The notes under the pieces were generated by a model. That model worked only from the letters and a program-made list of their open reading frames with translations, ran no database searches and was not told where the DNA came from. A stretch of DNA of 64,000 nt from Flavihumibacter fluvii. Lineage in GTDB: Bacteria; Bacteroidota; Bacteroidia; Chitinophagales; Chitinophagaceae. The position numbers and the translations under genes are program-made. The DNA lies in contig NZ_CP092333.1 of NCBI RefSeq assembly GCF_018595675.2, positions 4,426,001 through 4,490,000 of the forward strand, in the 5' to 3' direction. The first letter of the stretch is position 1. Every line of letters begins with the position of its first letter. Below, piece after piece: positions 26,803 through 34,452 of this stretch.

Positions 26803-28063
26803 CTTTCTTCTCCACCCATTCCATTTCCGGAATCACTGCCGGAGCTGCATAATAATTCAGCCGCAAACTATCGGACCAGCCATTTGGATTTCCTACAAAA
26901 CTCTTACTGCTGAAATAAATTTCACCCTGGATATTTGGTGTGTTCCTGATGGCCCGTATCATTCGCGGAACCTGGTTTTTATCCCGCCACGGTGCACTGG
27001 TACCTGCTTTATATAATCCAAGCCCAATGTAACAATGCTTGCCATAACTGTTCCTGCTCCACCAGTCCAGCAGCGTTTCAAAATCTGCCGCTTTGTGGCC
27101 AAACTCCCAATACAACTGCGGGGCTACATAATCGATCCATCCTTTTTTCAGCCACAAAACGATATCGGCATAGAGGTCATCATAATTGGTTTGGCCGGCC
27201 CTGGTATTACTGCCGGTTGAATCTTTATCGTTATTCCGCCATACTCCAAAGGGAGATATCCCGAATTTAACCCAGGGCTTTTCTGCCTTGATCGTTTTGG
27301 ATAATAATACAATGATGGAGTCCACATTACTGCGGCGCCAGTCATCGCGACTCATAGCCTTACCATATTGCTGGTAACTGCGACTGTCCGGGAACTCTTT
27401 TCCCGGTATACGATATGGGTAAAAATAATCATCAAAATGCACGGCATCCACATCGTAACGTGCCACCATATCCTGAACGATCTTGCCTACAAATTGCTGT
27501 ACTTCTTTATTACCCGGATCAAAATATTTCTTGTCGCCATAATTCAGGAACCACTCCGGGTGTATCCGGGTGACATGGGTTTTGGCTGGTATCGATTTAT
27601 TCAGGTTGAAAATAGCCCGGTACGGATTGAGCCAGGCATGAAATTCCAGCCCGCGTTCATGCGCTGCAGCGATCATGAATTGCAGGGGATCATACCAGGG
27701 TACCGGCGGCTTGCCCTGCTTACCGGTTAACCATTCGCTCCAGGGTTCGTATTGGGAAGGGAAAAAGGCATCGGCGGCCGGCCGCACCTGCACGATCACC
27801 GCATTCAGCCCATTGGCTACATGCATGTCTAACAACCTGATGTATTCTGCCCGTTGCGTCTCGGGGTCTACCGTGCCTTTTGTCGGCCAGTCAATATTAT
27901 CCACCGTGGCGATCCAGGCTGCCCTGAATTCTTTTTGAACCGGTGAAGTGGTCACGGGAACGGATTCTTCCGGTGGCCGGACCGGTGAAACTGGTGATTG
28001 GGCCTGGGACGGGCTATTGACTGCGCATAGGGCTAGCGCAAATACGACAAAAGATTTTTTCAT
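26783..28063 (-). CDS. Secreted GHL10-type glycoside hydrolase (DUF187 family)
   Basis: The 426-residue protein has a signal peptide (MKKSFVVFALALCAVNSPSQAQ), a Pro-rich spacer and a TIM-barrel: EFRAAWIATVDNIDWPT, NAVIVQVRPAADAFFPSQYEPWS, HAWLNPYRA, VDAVHFDDYFYPY (candidate acidic catalytic region), FGISPFGVWRN and YVAPQLYWEFGH. This is the GHL10/YngK pattern, linked to cell-wall or exopolysaccharide sugars. It lies 30 bases after the marR-like gene on the same strand and is probably co-transcribed with it. The C terminus runs into the 7-bp repeat and may be variable. Confidence 0.88.
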   Translation of the reverse strand: MKKSFVVFALALCAVNSPSQAQSPVSPVRPPEESVPVTTSPVQKEFRAAWIATVDNIDWPTKGTVDPETQRAEYIRLLDMHVANGLNAVIVQVRPAADAFFPSQYEPWSEWLTGKQGKPPVPWYDPLQFMIAAAHERGLEFHAWLNPYRAIFNLNKSIPAKTHVTRIHPEWFLNYGDKKYFDPGNKEVQQFVGKIVQDMVARYDVDAVHFDDYFYPYRIPGKEFPDSRSYQQYGKAMSRDDWRRSNVDSIIVLLSKTIKAEKPWVKFGISPFGVWRNNDKDSTGSNTRAGQTNYDDLYADIVLWLKKGWIDYVAPQLYWEFGHKAADFETLLDWWSRNSYGKHCYIGLGLYKAGTSAPWRDKNQVPRMIRAIRNTPNIQGEIYFSSKSFVGNPNGWSDSLRLNYYAAPAVIPEMEWVEKKEVNGKR

Positions 28064-28093
28064 ATGGCTGATTGCTTAAACAGGCCGGAATAT

Positions 28094-28549
28094 TCAACTT
28101 TCAGAATGCCGTAATTTATCCAGCAAACCATTCAGTTGGGTGGCCTCCTGGGTATTCAGGTTTTTGAGCAGGTTATCCCACTCGCTTTCATGTTCATCCA
28201 TTTCAGCCAGCAGGGCCTGGCCTTTTTCAGTGATGGTAATGTCTACCAGCCGGCGGTCAGCCGGACAAACCACCTTCTGCACCAGGTCCTTTTTGACCAG
28301 CCTGTCTACAATGCGGGAAGTATCGCTCATTTTATCAAGCATGCGCTGGCGGATCTGCAGGGTGCTTAATGGTTCGCCGGCACCACGCAGGATCCTGAGG
28401 ATATTAAACTGCTGGCTGGTGAGGCCGTATTGGTCAAGGTGTTTCTTGGAATTTTCCATTACCCAGTTATAAGAATAGATCAGGTTGATCATAAGTTTCT
28501 GGTGTTCATTCCTGAATTTACGCTGGTTAATATCTTTATTAATGCTCAT
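28094..28549 (-). CDS. MarR family transcriptional regulator
   Basis: The 151-residue protein has a winged helix-turn-helix of the MarR class: LTSQQFNILRILRGAGEPLSTLQIRQRM (split over helices 2-4), RIVDRLVKKDLVQKVVCPADRRLVDITITEKG forms recognition helix and wing with the conserved DRR. Flanking helices dimerise. MarR proteins are usually ligand-responsive repressors of their own operon. The palindrome AACTAGTT at 28584-28591, 35 bases before the start, is a possible operator. The GHL10 hydrolase follows 30 bases downstream and may be controlled by it. Confidence 0.92.
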   Translation of the reverse strand: MSINKDINQRKFRNEHQKLMINLIYSYNWVMENSKKHLDQYGLTSQQFNILRILRGAGEPLSTLQIRQRMLDKMSDTSRIVDRLVKKDLVQKVVCPADRRLVDITITEKGQALLAEMDEHESEWDNLLKNLNTQEATQLNGLLDKLRHSES

Positions 28550-28605
28550 ATAGGATGGTTCAACATTAAAAGTAAATAAAATGAACTAGTTGTACAGCAG
28601 AACTA

Positions 28606-29634
28606 TTAACCCCAAACCCTTGTCCCTTCTGAACAATTAGCACAAATGTCAATATTGGCACGGCCCTGCAACAATTTGGCCCTGAAATTCCGGTAGTCAT
28701 TATGTTCCCATACCTCCCGGAATGGCTTTCCCTTCAGGTCACCCAATGTGTGCTGTGCATCCTTGTCAAAACAACAAGGCACCACTAATCCGTCCCAGGT
28801 AATCACAGTGGCATGCCATGCCCGCCAGCAGTGGTTTTCCAGGGAATTTTTTATATCTACGGCACCAGATGTATTCTTCTTATACCTGCTGTATTTATCC
28901 AACGTCGGGATCAATTGGTTCGGGTCATGCATATAGTCATAAACCTGGGCAGTCTTCAACCATACATCATCAACGCCGATTTCCTTCGCCAATTGTTTCA
29001 CTTCTTCTATCTGGTGTTCATTGGGCCGCACCACCAGGAATTGGAATACAATAAACGGGGTTTTGCTGCGCAGTTCCTTTTTCCACCTGACTATATTCCG
29101 GGCACCTTCCAGCACCTTATCCAGCCTTCCTCCCACACGGTATTGCTCATACACTTTCTGCGTTGTGCCGTCAATGGATATGATTAAACGGTCAAGGCCA
29201 CTTTCAACCGTCTTTCTTGCATTGGTATCTGTCAGGTAATGCGCATTGGTAGAGGTAGCGGTATAGATCCCCTTATCGCCGGCATATTTTACCATTTGCA
29301 GGAAATCGGGGTTGAGGTAAGGCTCGCCCTGGAAATAAAATACCAGGTATAAAAGGTCCTTATACAACTGGTCGATGGTTTCAGAGAAAAAATCATTTTG
29401 CAGCATGCCCGTTGGCCGGGTAAAGGCCCTTAAACCGCTCGGGCATTCAGGACACCGGAGGTTGCAGGATGTTGTCGGTTCAAATGAAATGGAGATAGGC
29501 AGGCCCCATTGGACGGGCTTTTTAGTATACTTACTGATATAATAACTGCTCAGCACTTTTGCCGCATTCCAGCCACGGCGAAAAGTAAATTTCTTAAACA
29601 GGTTAATTGAATCAGTAGCATTAAACGGCATCAT
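28606..29634 (-). CDS. Radical SAM protein with SPASM-type C-terminal domain
   Basis: The 342-residue enzyme has the radical SAM CxxxCxxC cluster in SCNLRCPECPSG, the SAM-contact YFQGEPYL, ISIDGTTQKVYEQYR, and a C-terminal Cys-rich auxiliary region (VPCCFDKDAQHTLGDL, NIDICANCSEG) of the SPASM/Twitch kind, which binds a further Fe-S cluster. Such enzymes modify peptides or sugars; without a visible precursor peptide the substrate stays unknown. The ATGATG at 29634 was chosen over an ATG at 29658; a TATCTTTG box (29643 to 29636) sits immediately upstream, so the true start could be slightly further inside. Confidence 0.88.
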   Translation of the reverse strand: MMPFNATDSINLFKKFTFRRGWNAAKVLSSYYISKYTKKPVQWGLPISISFEPTTSCNLRCPECPSGLRAFTRPTGMLQNDFFSETIDQLYKDLLYLVFYFQGEPYLNPDFLQMVKYAGDKGIYTATSTNAHYLTDTNARKTVESGLDRLIISIDGTTQKVYEQYRVGGRLDKVLEGARNIVRWKKELRSKTPFIVFQFLVVRPNEHQIEEVKQLAKEIGVDDVWLKTAQVYDYMHDPNQLIPTLDKYSRYKKNTSGAVDIKNSLENHCWRAWHATVITWDGLVVPCCFDKDAQHTLGDLKGKPFREVWEHNDYRNFRAKLLQGRANIDICANCSEGTRVWG

Positions 29635-29652
29635 ACAAAGATAAGGTGCCGC

Positions 29653-29686
29653 ATTCACGATTCACGATTCACATTTCCCGTTTCAC
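29653..29686 (+). repeat. 7-bp repeat array upstream of the GH25 gene
   Basis: ATTCACG, ATTCACG, ATTCACA, TTTCCCG and TTTCAC units in 7-bp register, ending one base before a TATTTTTG promoter box. Confidence 0.8.
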
Positions 29687-29694
29687 TATTTTTG
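29687..29694 (+). promoter_or_regulatory. -7 promoter box TATTTTTG, seven bases before the GH25 start
   Basis: Exact TAnnTTTG match. The start codon at 29702 would fall at or within a few bases of the transcription start, so a leaderless message is predicted. Confidence 0.6.
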
Positions 29695-29701
29695 CGCTCT
29701 C

Positions 29702-30469
29702 ATGGCGAAGAAGAAATCACAACCACTATCACTTTTCAAAATTAGTATAGCCTTGTTTTCTGTTTTGCTGCTGGGCGCTTTGGCCTGGTGGTGGTATAAA
29801 AGTACCCTGCCCGATTTTATCCGCTATGATGCTTTTGGTATTGAGATCCCCACAGAATTTTCCATTCATGGCATCGATGTGTCCAAATACCAGGAAAGGA
29901 TCAATTGGGAAGCTGTTAAAGGAATGGAAGTAGAGGATGTACAGATTGGTTTCACTTTCATCAAGGCAACCGAAGGCCTTGGGAATATGGATGCCTACTT
30001 TAAAAGAAATTGGGAAAAAGCAGCCGATGCAGGCTTGCCACGTGGGGCTTACCATTTTTTCATTGCGCCTAAAAGTGGGGCAGACCAGGCAGAGAATTTT
30101 ATCCGCCGGGTTGAATTAAAAAAAGGCGACCTGCCTCCTGTCCTGGATGTTGAACAAACATATGGCGTAAGTGCTGCAAAGTTGCGGGTAGAAGTAAAGG
30201 CCTTCCTCGATCGCCTGGAAGCCCACTATGGCGTTAAACCGATCATTTACACCAACGTAGATTTTTATAACCGCTACCTCAAAGACGATTTCGACCAATA
30301 CCCGCTCTGGGTGGCCCATTACCTTAAAAAGGACCGGCCCCGGATCGCCCGCACCTGGGCGTTCTGGCAATTCAGTGAAACCGGCTATGTGAACGGTATC
30401 CGCGGACAGGTTGACTTCAATGTCTTCAACGGTGATTCAACAGACTTTCAGGACCTGTTGATTGATTAG
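29702..30469 (+). CDS. GH25 lysozyme with N-terminal membrane anchor
   Basis: The 255-residue protein has a single N-terminal membrane segment (about residues 12-30) and a GH25 domain from about residue 52: HGIDVSKYQERINWEAV, FTFIKATEGLGNMD, GAYHFFIAPKSG, LPPVLDVEQ (acidic catalytic pair), KPIIYTNVDFYNRYL and WAFWQFSETGYVNGI with VDFNVFNG at the end. GH25 enzymes cut the glycan strand of peptidoglycan as N-acetylmuramidases. The anchor suggests action on the cell's own wall in the periplasm. A small two-helix membrane gene follows 23 bases later. Confidence 0.93.
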   Translation: MAKKKSQPLSLFKISIALFSVLLLGALAWWWYKSTLPDFIRYDAFGIEIPTEFSIHGIDVSKYQERINWEAVKGMEVEDVQIGFTFIKATEGLGNMDAYFKRNWEKAADAGLPRGAYHFFIAPKSGADQAENFIRRVELKKGDLPPVLDVEQTYGVSAAKLRVEVKAFLDRLEAHYGVKPIIYTNVDFYNRYLKDDFDQYPLWVAHYLKKDRPRIARTWAFWQFSETGYVNGIRGQVDFNVFNGDSTDFQDLLID

Positions 30470-30492
30470 TAACTTTACCAAAACTATCCACC

Positions 30493-30729
30493 ATGAGTGA
30501 AATGGAAGATGACGCCAGGGAATTGTTGCGCAGGACACTGATGACCGTTTCTGTCGGAGCGCTTTGGATGCTGGTGAATTCTACACTTGGGTTAATGTTC
30601 GGGTGGTTCTTTTTTGAATCCAGGCCCACACCCGGAAACTATCTTTTCTATACCTGGTTTATTGGCAGCCTTGCCGCAATGGTCTGGTATTTTATTAAAA
30701 CCTGGTCAAAAAAAATCAATTCGGATTAA
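30493..30729 (+). CDS. Small two-helix membrane protein, unknown function
   Basis: The 78-residue protein has an acidic N terminus (MSEMEDDARELLRR), two membrane helices (about residues 17-41 and 48-68) and a basic end (KTWSKKINSD). No family is recognised. It probably shares a transcript with the GH25 lysozyme 23 bases upstream. It ends four bases before the stop of the convergent gene. Confidence 0.65.
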   Translation: MSEMEDDARELLRRTLMTVSVGALWMLVNSTLGLMFGWFFFESRPTPGNYLFYTWFIGSLAAMVWYFIKTWSKKINSD

Positions 30730-30733
30730 GCCA

Positions 30734-32299
30734 TCAGGCCAGCTGTTTTCGTTGCACCCTTTCCAGGTATTTATCATGGATGATCTTACTCATTGGCTTC
30801 TCATAAACTTTACTCTCCACCCACGAGATGATATCCAGGTAGGCAAATGCCCTGGTCTCAAACCTGCTCTTTTCAAGATGCTTGATATTGTTCAGGAACT
30901 TCTCCAGCTCTGGTTTCATCTTTCTCGGCGAAACCCCGAAAGAATGTCGCAGGAACCGGAACATTTCTTCTTCTACAACCGTCAGGTTTTTCATTTTTGC
31001 CATGAAACGATATACTGATTTGATCAGGGATTCAATGATCTCATCATTTCCCATTTCATAATGCGCCAGCAAATGCATCAGTCGCGCATAACTTTGCAAA
31101 TCTATGCGCAGGTCCGCCGAAGTATCGTTGATGATCTTCTGCAGGTAATCAATACAGGTGCTGTAATTGCCGCTTCCAAAATACAACGTCGCAAATTTGT
31201 AATTGAATACCACGATGCGATGCGGGTCTACATAGAGTGCATATTCCTCAAGATTGGCTGCAATTTTATCCACCAGGCCAAGGCCTTCCTTAAATGTTCC
31301 GGTCATCAGGTGCCAGTTGAGCCGCGCACTGTTGATATAGATATCCGTATGGATGCGGAAATTATCATGTTGCTGGGCTATGGCCGTCTCCGAGAATTCT
31401 TCAAACTCTTTCAGCACAATTTCAAAAGGCCGGAAATTGCGCAGGTCGAAATGGGCATTCAGCAGGTTGTGCAATCCCTTGATATAATGCCCTATTTCCA
31501 CTTTCTTCATCACTTCATGCTCATCAAACAGGTCTTTCCATTTCTGGGCATACCTGTAATACATCAAAAAATCCTGGCGGATAAATGCATACCAGGTATA
31601 ACTCTGGAAGAGATACAGGCGTTCATAAAAATCGGTCAGTGCAAAAGCATCAGATGGCAACTGTTCCTTAAAGAATTTCCTGATACCGGCCTCATCTTTT
31701 TCATTACGGGCATGCCCATGCATCACATACCAGCCATATAACCGAAGCGCCAGGTTCGATAGCCTGGTCACCCGGTCAATATGACCGCTGATCTCCAATG
31801 CTTCCTGGGTAAGCCGCTCCGTTTTTTCCTGGATCGTACGCGTAATGTGCAGGGTTTCTATTTTCTTCTCCAGGGAAATCACCTGGGCCAGGTAATTGAA
31901 CTTGCCATTGGCTTTGGCAAGCTCCCGCGCCCGTTCCAGGATTTTGAGCGCCTGGTGTTTCAGGCCTTTATTATACAGGATCCGGGCATTGTCCAGTTGC
32001 TCTGAAAGCTGCAATTCCAGGGTATCGGTACTTTTCAGGTCTCGCAGGCTGGCCAGTAACTGCTTGTATAAATGGGTCTTGATATTGTTTAACTGGGGTT
32101 TTTGGATAGAGGGCAGTTTTTTCAGTAAAACCTTTTCATCGTAATCCTCCAGTTTGTCCAGCGTATCGAATAATTCCACAATTTTCAGGTCCTCTTTGGC
32201 CGAGCTCCGCTTGATATAGAGCTTAAAATGCCGCTTTTCTGCCTTATGCAGCGATTTTATTAGTTGAAATAAAGTATCCGTAGATCGGTTGGGCATCAT
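30734..32299 (-). CDS. Large alpha-helical protein, unknown function (TPR-like)
   Basis: The 521-residue protein lacks a signal peptide and is almost wholly helical. Repeating pairs of amphipathic helices (for instance LKHQALKILERARELAKANGKFN, split over two helices) resemble tetratricopeptide-type solenoids, but no motif is strong enough to name. It starts with a basic Ser/Lys-rich segment. I recall Bacteroidota hypothetical proteins of similar length and start. Its upstream region holds a minus-strand terminator and other hairpins (32325-32394), so its expression could be attenuated. Cytoplasmic scaffold is the best guess. Confidence 0.72.
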   Translation of the reverse strand: MMPNRSTDTLFQLIKSLHKAEKRHFKLYIKRSSAKEDLKIVELFDTLDKLEDYDEKVLLKKLPSIQKPQLNNIKTHLYKQLLASLRDLKSTDTLELQLSEQLDNARILYNKGLKHQALKILERARELAKANGKFNYLAQVISLEKKIETLHITRTIQEKTERLTQEALEISGHIDRVTRLSNLALRLYGWYVMHGHARNEKDEAGIRKFFKEQLPSDAFALTDFYERLYLFQSYTWYAFIRQDFLMYYRYAQKWKDLFDEHEVMKKVEIGHYIKGLHNLLNAHFDLRNFRPFEIVLKEFEEFSETAIAQQHDNFRIHTDIYINSARLNWHLMTGTFKEGLGLVDKIAANLEEYALYVDPHRIVVFNYKFATLYFGSGNYSTCIDYLQKIINDTSADLRIDLQSYARLMHLLAHYEMGNDEIIESLIKSVYRFMAKMKNLTVVEEEMFRFLRHSFGVSPRKMKPELEKFLNNIKHLEKSRFETRAFAYLDIISWVESKVYEKPMSKIIHDKYLERVQRKQLA

Positions 32300-32360
32300 A
32301 ACAAATTTTTTCTGAAAACCTTATCAGGTAAGGGTTTACCTGTAAAAGTACCCATTTTGG

Positions 32361-32394
32361 AATAATAAAAACCGGTCAAACTTGATTTGACCGG
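32361..32394 (-). terminator. Minus-strand intrinsic terminator
   Basis: On the minus strand CCGGTCAAA, loop TCAAG, TTTGACCGG (32394 to 32372) form a perfect 9-bp stem followed by TTTTTATTATT. No minus-strand gene lies to its right before the window's next genes on the plus strand, so it would end a leader or small RNA made from within 32395-32723. Confidence 0.75.
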
Positions 32395-32445
32395 CGAATG
32401 AAGTCGGAGTACTTTTACATCAGAGTTCAGGGATAGAGAAAAAAT

Positions 32446-32585
32446 AGCAAGCAATCGTTAGAAGTGGCAAAGAATCGTAGAGGTCTTAAATTCCAGAACC
32501 CAGTTACTAAAAACCTGTACTACAGGTGATAAGAACCAAGAACTGAAGATTTTTTTTATATGGCAAGCAATCGTTAGAGGTCGAC
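32446..32585 (+). repeat. Three copies of a roughly 20-base repeat
   Basis: GCAAGCAATCGTTAGA occurs exactly at 32447-32462 and 32563-32578. A diverged copy TGGCAAAGAATCGTAGAGGTC lies at 32465-32485 (one base shorter than the third copy over the same span). The third copy runs straight into the terminator stem. Confidence 0.8.
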
Positions 32586-32613
32586 TGTTTCTACAGTGGA
32601 CCTTCTTTTTTTT
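32578..32613 (+). terminator. Plus-strand intrinsic terminator without an upstream gene
   Basis: AGGTCGACTG (32578-32587), loop TTTCTA, CAGTGGACCT (32594-32603) pair with one mismatch and are followed by TCTTTTTTTT. The nearest plus-strand gene ends at 30729, with a minus-strand gene in between. Confidence 0.8.
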
Positions 32614-32723
32614 ATGACGGGGTGAAGATAATAGTATGCCCCCGACATTTCCAAATAATTTCATTATTTTTTAACGTTCTGGATCACCGCCAATGTTCCG
32701 ATATTAGCTGATCAAGCTATATC

Positions 32724-34409
32724 ATGAAATTTCTATATACTTTACTTTTCCTCATAACCTGTTCGGTTTCTGCCCAGGAATCCCTTTTTTTCAATGGTAA
32801 GATCTTCACCGGCAACAGAAAACAACCTTTTGCCAATTCAATTCTTATCCGCAACCAGAAAATTATTGCTGTTGGCGATTTGGCGGACGTAAATAAATTT
32901 TCCGGAAAAGCCGTAAAAAAAATTGACCTCGAAGGCGGTATGGTATTACCCGGACTCATCGATAGCCATATCCACGCCATTGATGGCGGGGAAACCCTGA
33001 CCAAACCAAACCTGGTGGACAATGCTTTATCAATAGCCGGATTAACTGCCTACATCAAAGGATTATACCAGCGCAAGGAAGGGTTTACCGGCGATGTGCT
33101 TGACATCTATGGCCTTAATATCAGCACCTGGTCATCACTTGACAGTATTTCAGCAGCATTTAATGGCGGGGACTTTGTTAATACACCTGTTTTCCTGCGG
33201 GGATCTGATGGCCATACGGCATGGGCTAATAATGCGTTACTTAAGAAAGCAGGTATTGATCAACGTTATATAGACGACCAATCCGAAACGCTGAAGAAAT
33301 ATTTTAAAAGACTGCCCAATGGCCAACCTACCGGTTTCGTTGCAGAAGATGCGGTTGGAAAAATTGCTGCAGTCATCCCGGACCAGACCAATTGGAAACT
33401 GGCTGCTGAAAAAGCCATGGAACACCTGAACAGCCTGGGAATCACAGCCTGGCTGGACCCCTCAGCTGGTAATACCCGGACAGATACGAGTGTATTATTG
33501 AATGCTTATGCCGCTTTGTTCACCGCTAATAAATTGAATGCGCATGTCGTTGCCACCATCGTTGCCGATGCTGATGCAGATCCCGTCCGGCAGATCAATA
33601 TGGTGAATGCTATCCGCCAGAAGTACCACCACACTGATTTCAGGGTACAGGGATTTAAAATATTTATTGATGGCGTTGTGGAATTCCCCACACAGACGGC
33701 AGCGCTATCAAAGCCATATACTGGAACCGGGAAATCAGGTGTGCTAATGTTCGATCCTGCTAATTTTGCCCGATTTGCCACTGCAGCCGACAGCGCCGGA
33801 CTACTGGTTCATGTTCATGCAATAGGTGACCGGGCCGTTACCGAAACCCTCAATGGATTTGAAAAAGCGCGTTCTGTCAACGGCAACCAAAAATTACCGC
33901 ATAGTATCACCCACATGCAATTTGTAGTGCCGGGCGATTTCATAAGGTTCAAGGCACTGAATATCCTTACCTCCCTGCAGTTATTATGGGCCTTCGGCGA
34001 TGTGACGACCATTGATATCGTAAAACCCTACGTAGACCCTGAAATATACCGATGGCAATATCCAGCTAAATCCTTGCTGGATGCGGGCGCCATCATTGCC
34101 GGGGCAAGCGACTGGCCGGTTAGCAGCGCAAATCCATTCGAAGCCATCGCGCGGGCAGAAACCCGTAAAGGCGACCTCGGTGTGTTGGATCCTAAAGAAT
34201 GCCTGCCAAGAATTAACATGCTCTATGGCTATACCATTGAAGCAGCACGCGTACTATGGATGGACCGTGAAATCGGTTCGCTGGAAACGGGTAAATTTGC
34301 TGATATGATCCTGGTGGACCGTGATATTTTTACGGCTACTCCGGAAGCCCTGGCAGCAACACAGGTAAAATGGACCATGTTCAAAGGCAATATGGTATTC
34401 CGGAAGTAG
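32724..34409 (+). CDS. Secreted amidohydrolase (YtcJ-like, amidohydrolase 3 family)
   Basis: The 561-residue protein has a signal peptide (MKFLYTLLFLITCSVSAQ) and a composite-beta plus TIM-barrel amidohydrolase. Metal ligands are visible: DSHIHA (HxH), HVHAIGDRAV, HSITHMQF and an Asp in ASDWPVSSANPF near the end. The C-terminal LETGKFADMILVDRDIF strand is typical. Relatives hydrolyse C-N bonds of cyclic or acyl amides; export of such an enzyme is common in Bacteroidota. The triple-rhodanese gene follows 43 bases downstream and may be co-transcribed. Confidence 0.9.
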   Translation: MKFLYTLLFLITCSVSAQESLFFNGKIFTGNRKQPFANSILIRNQKIIAVGDLADVNKFSGKAVKKIDLEGGMVLPGLIDSHIHAIDGGETLTKPNLVDNALSIAGLTAYIKGLYQRKEGFTGDVLDIYGLNISTWSSLDSISAAFNGGDFVNTPVFLRGSDGHTAWANNALLKKAGIDQRYIDDQSETLKKYFKRLPNGQPTGFVAEDAVGKIAAVIPDQTNWKLAAEKAMEHLNSLGITAWLDPSAGNTRTDTSVLLNAYAALFTANKLNAHVVATIVADADADPVRQINMVNAIRQKYHHTDFRVQGFKIFIDGVVEFPTQTAALSKPYTGTGKSGVLMFDPANFARFATAADSAGLLVHVHAIGDRAVTETLNGFEKARSVNGNQKLPHSITHMQFVVPGDFIRFKALNILTSLQLLWAFGDVTTIDIVKPYVDPEIYRWQYPAKSLLDAGAIIAGASDWPVSSANPFEAIARAETRKGDLGVLDPKECLPRINMLYGYTIEAARVLWMDREIGSLETGKFADMILVDRDIFTATPEALAATQVKWTMFKGNMVFRK

Positions 34410-34452
34410 TCGTCAACAGGTACTTCAACAATGGTCAATAAAATGCTATTTT

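Larger units (their letters stand above)
32440..32613 (+). ncRNA. Candidate small RNA with repeat units and intrinsic terminator
   Basis: Plus-strand DNA ending in a terminator with no gene upstream on that strand. It contains three repeat copies (32447-32462, 32465-32485, 32561-32582), a nested stem CAGTT[ACCTGT-ACT-ACAGGT]AACTG (32501-32545) and a T8 tract (32550-32557). The 5' end is unknown because no exact promoter box was found. Minus-strand transcription is also possible. Confidence 0.4.
32300..32723. other. 424-base gene-free interval rich in hairpins and repeats
   Basis: No credible open reading frame is present on either strand. It contains a CAGGTAA/TTACCTG hairpin (32325-32342), a minus-strand terminator (32361-32394), three copies of a roughly 20-base repeat, a nested stem (32501-32545) followed by eight T's, and a plus-strand terminator (32578-32613). 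The last 100 bases before the amidohydrolase hold only a TAGCT/AGCTA near-palindrome (32705-32719). Confidence 0.75.

Noticed and set aside
31061-31741. 226-codon plus-strand frame opposite the helical unknown protein
   Set aside because: Antisense to a frame of better composition and length; no start context or motif.
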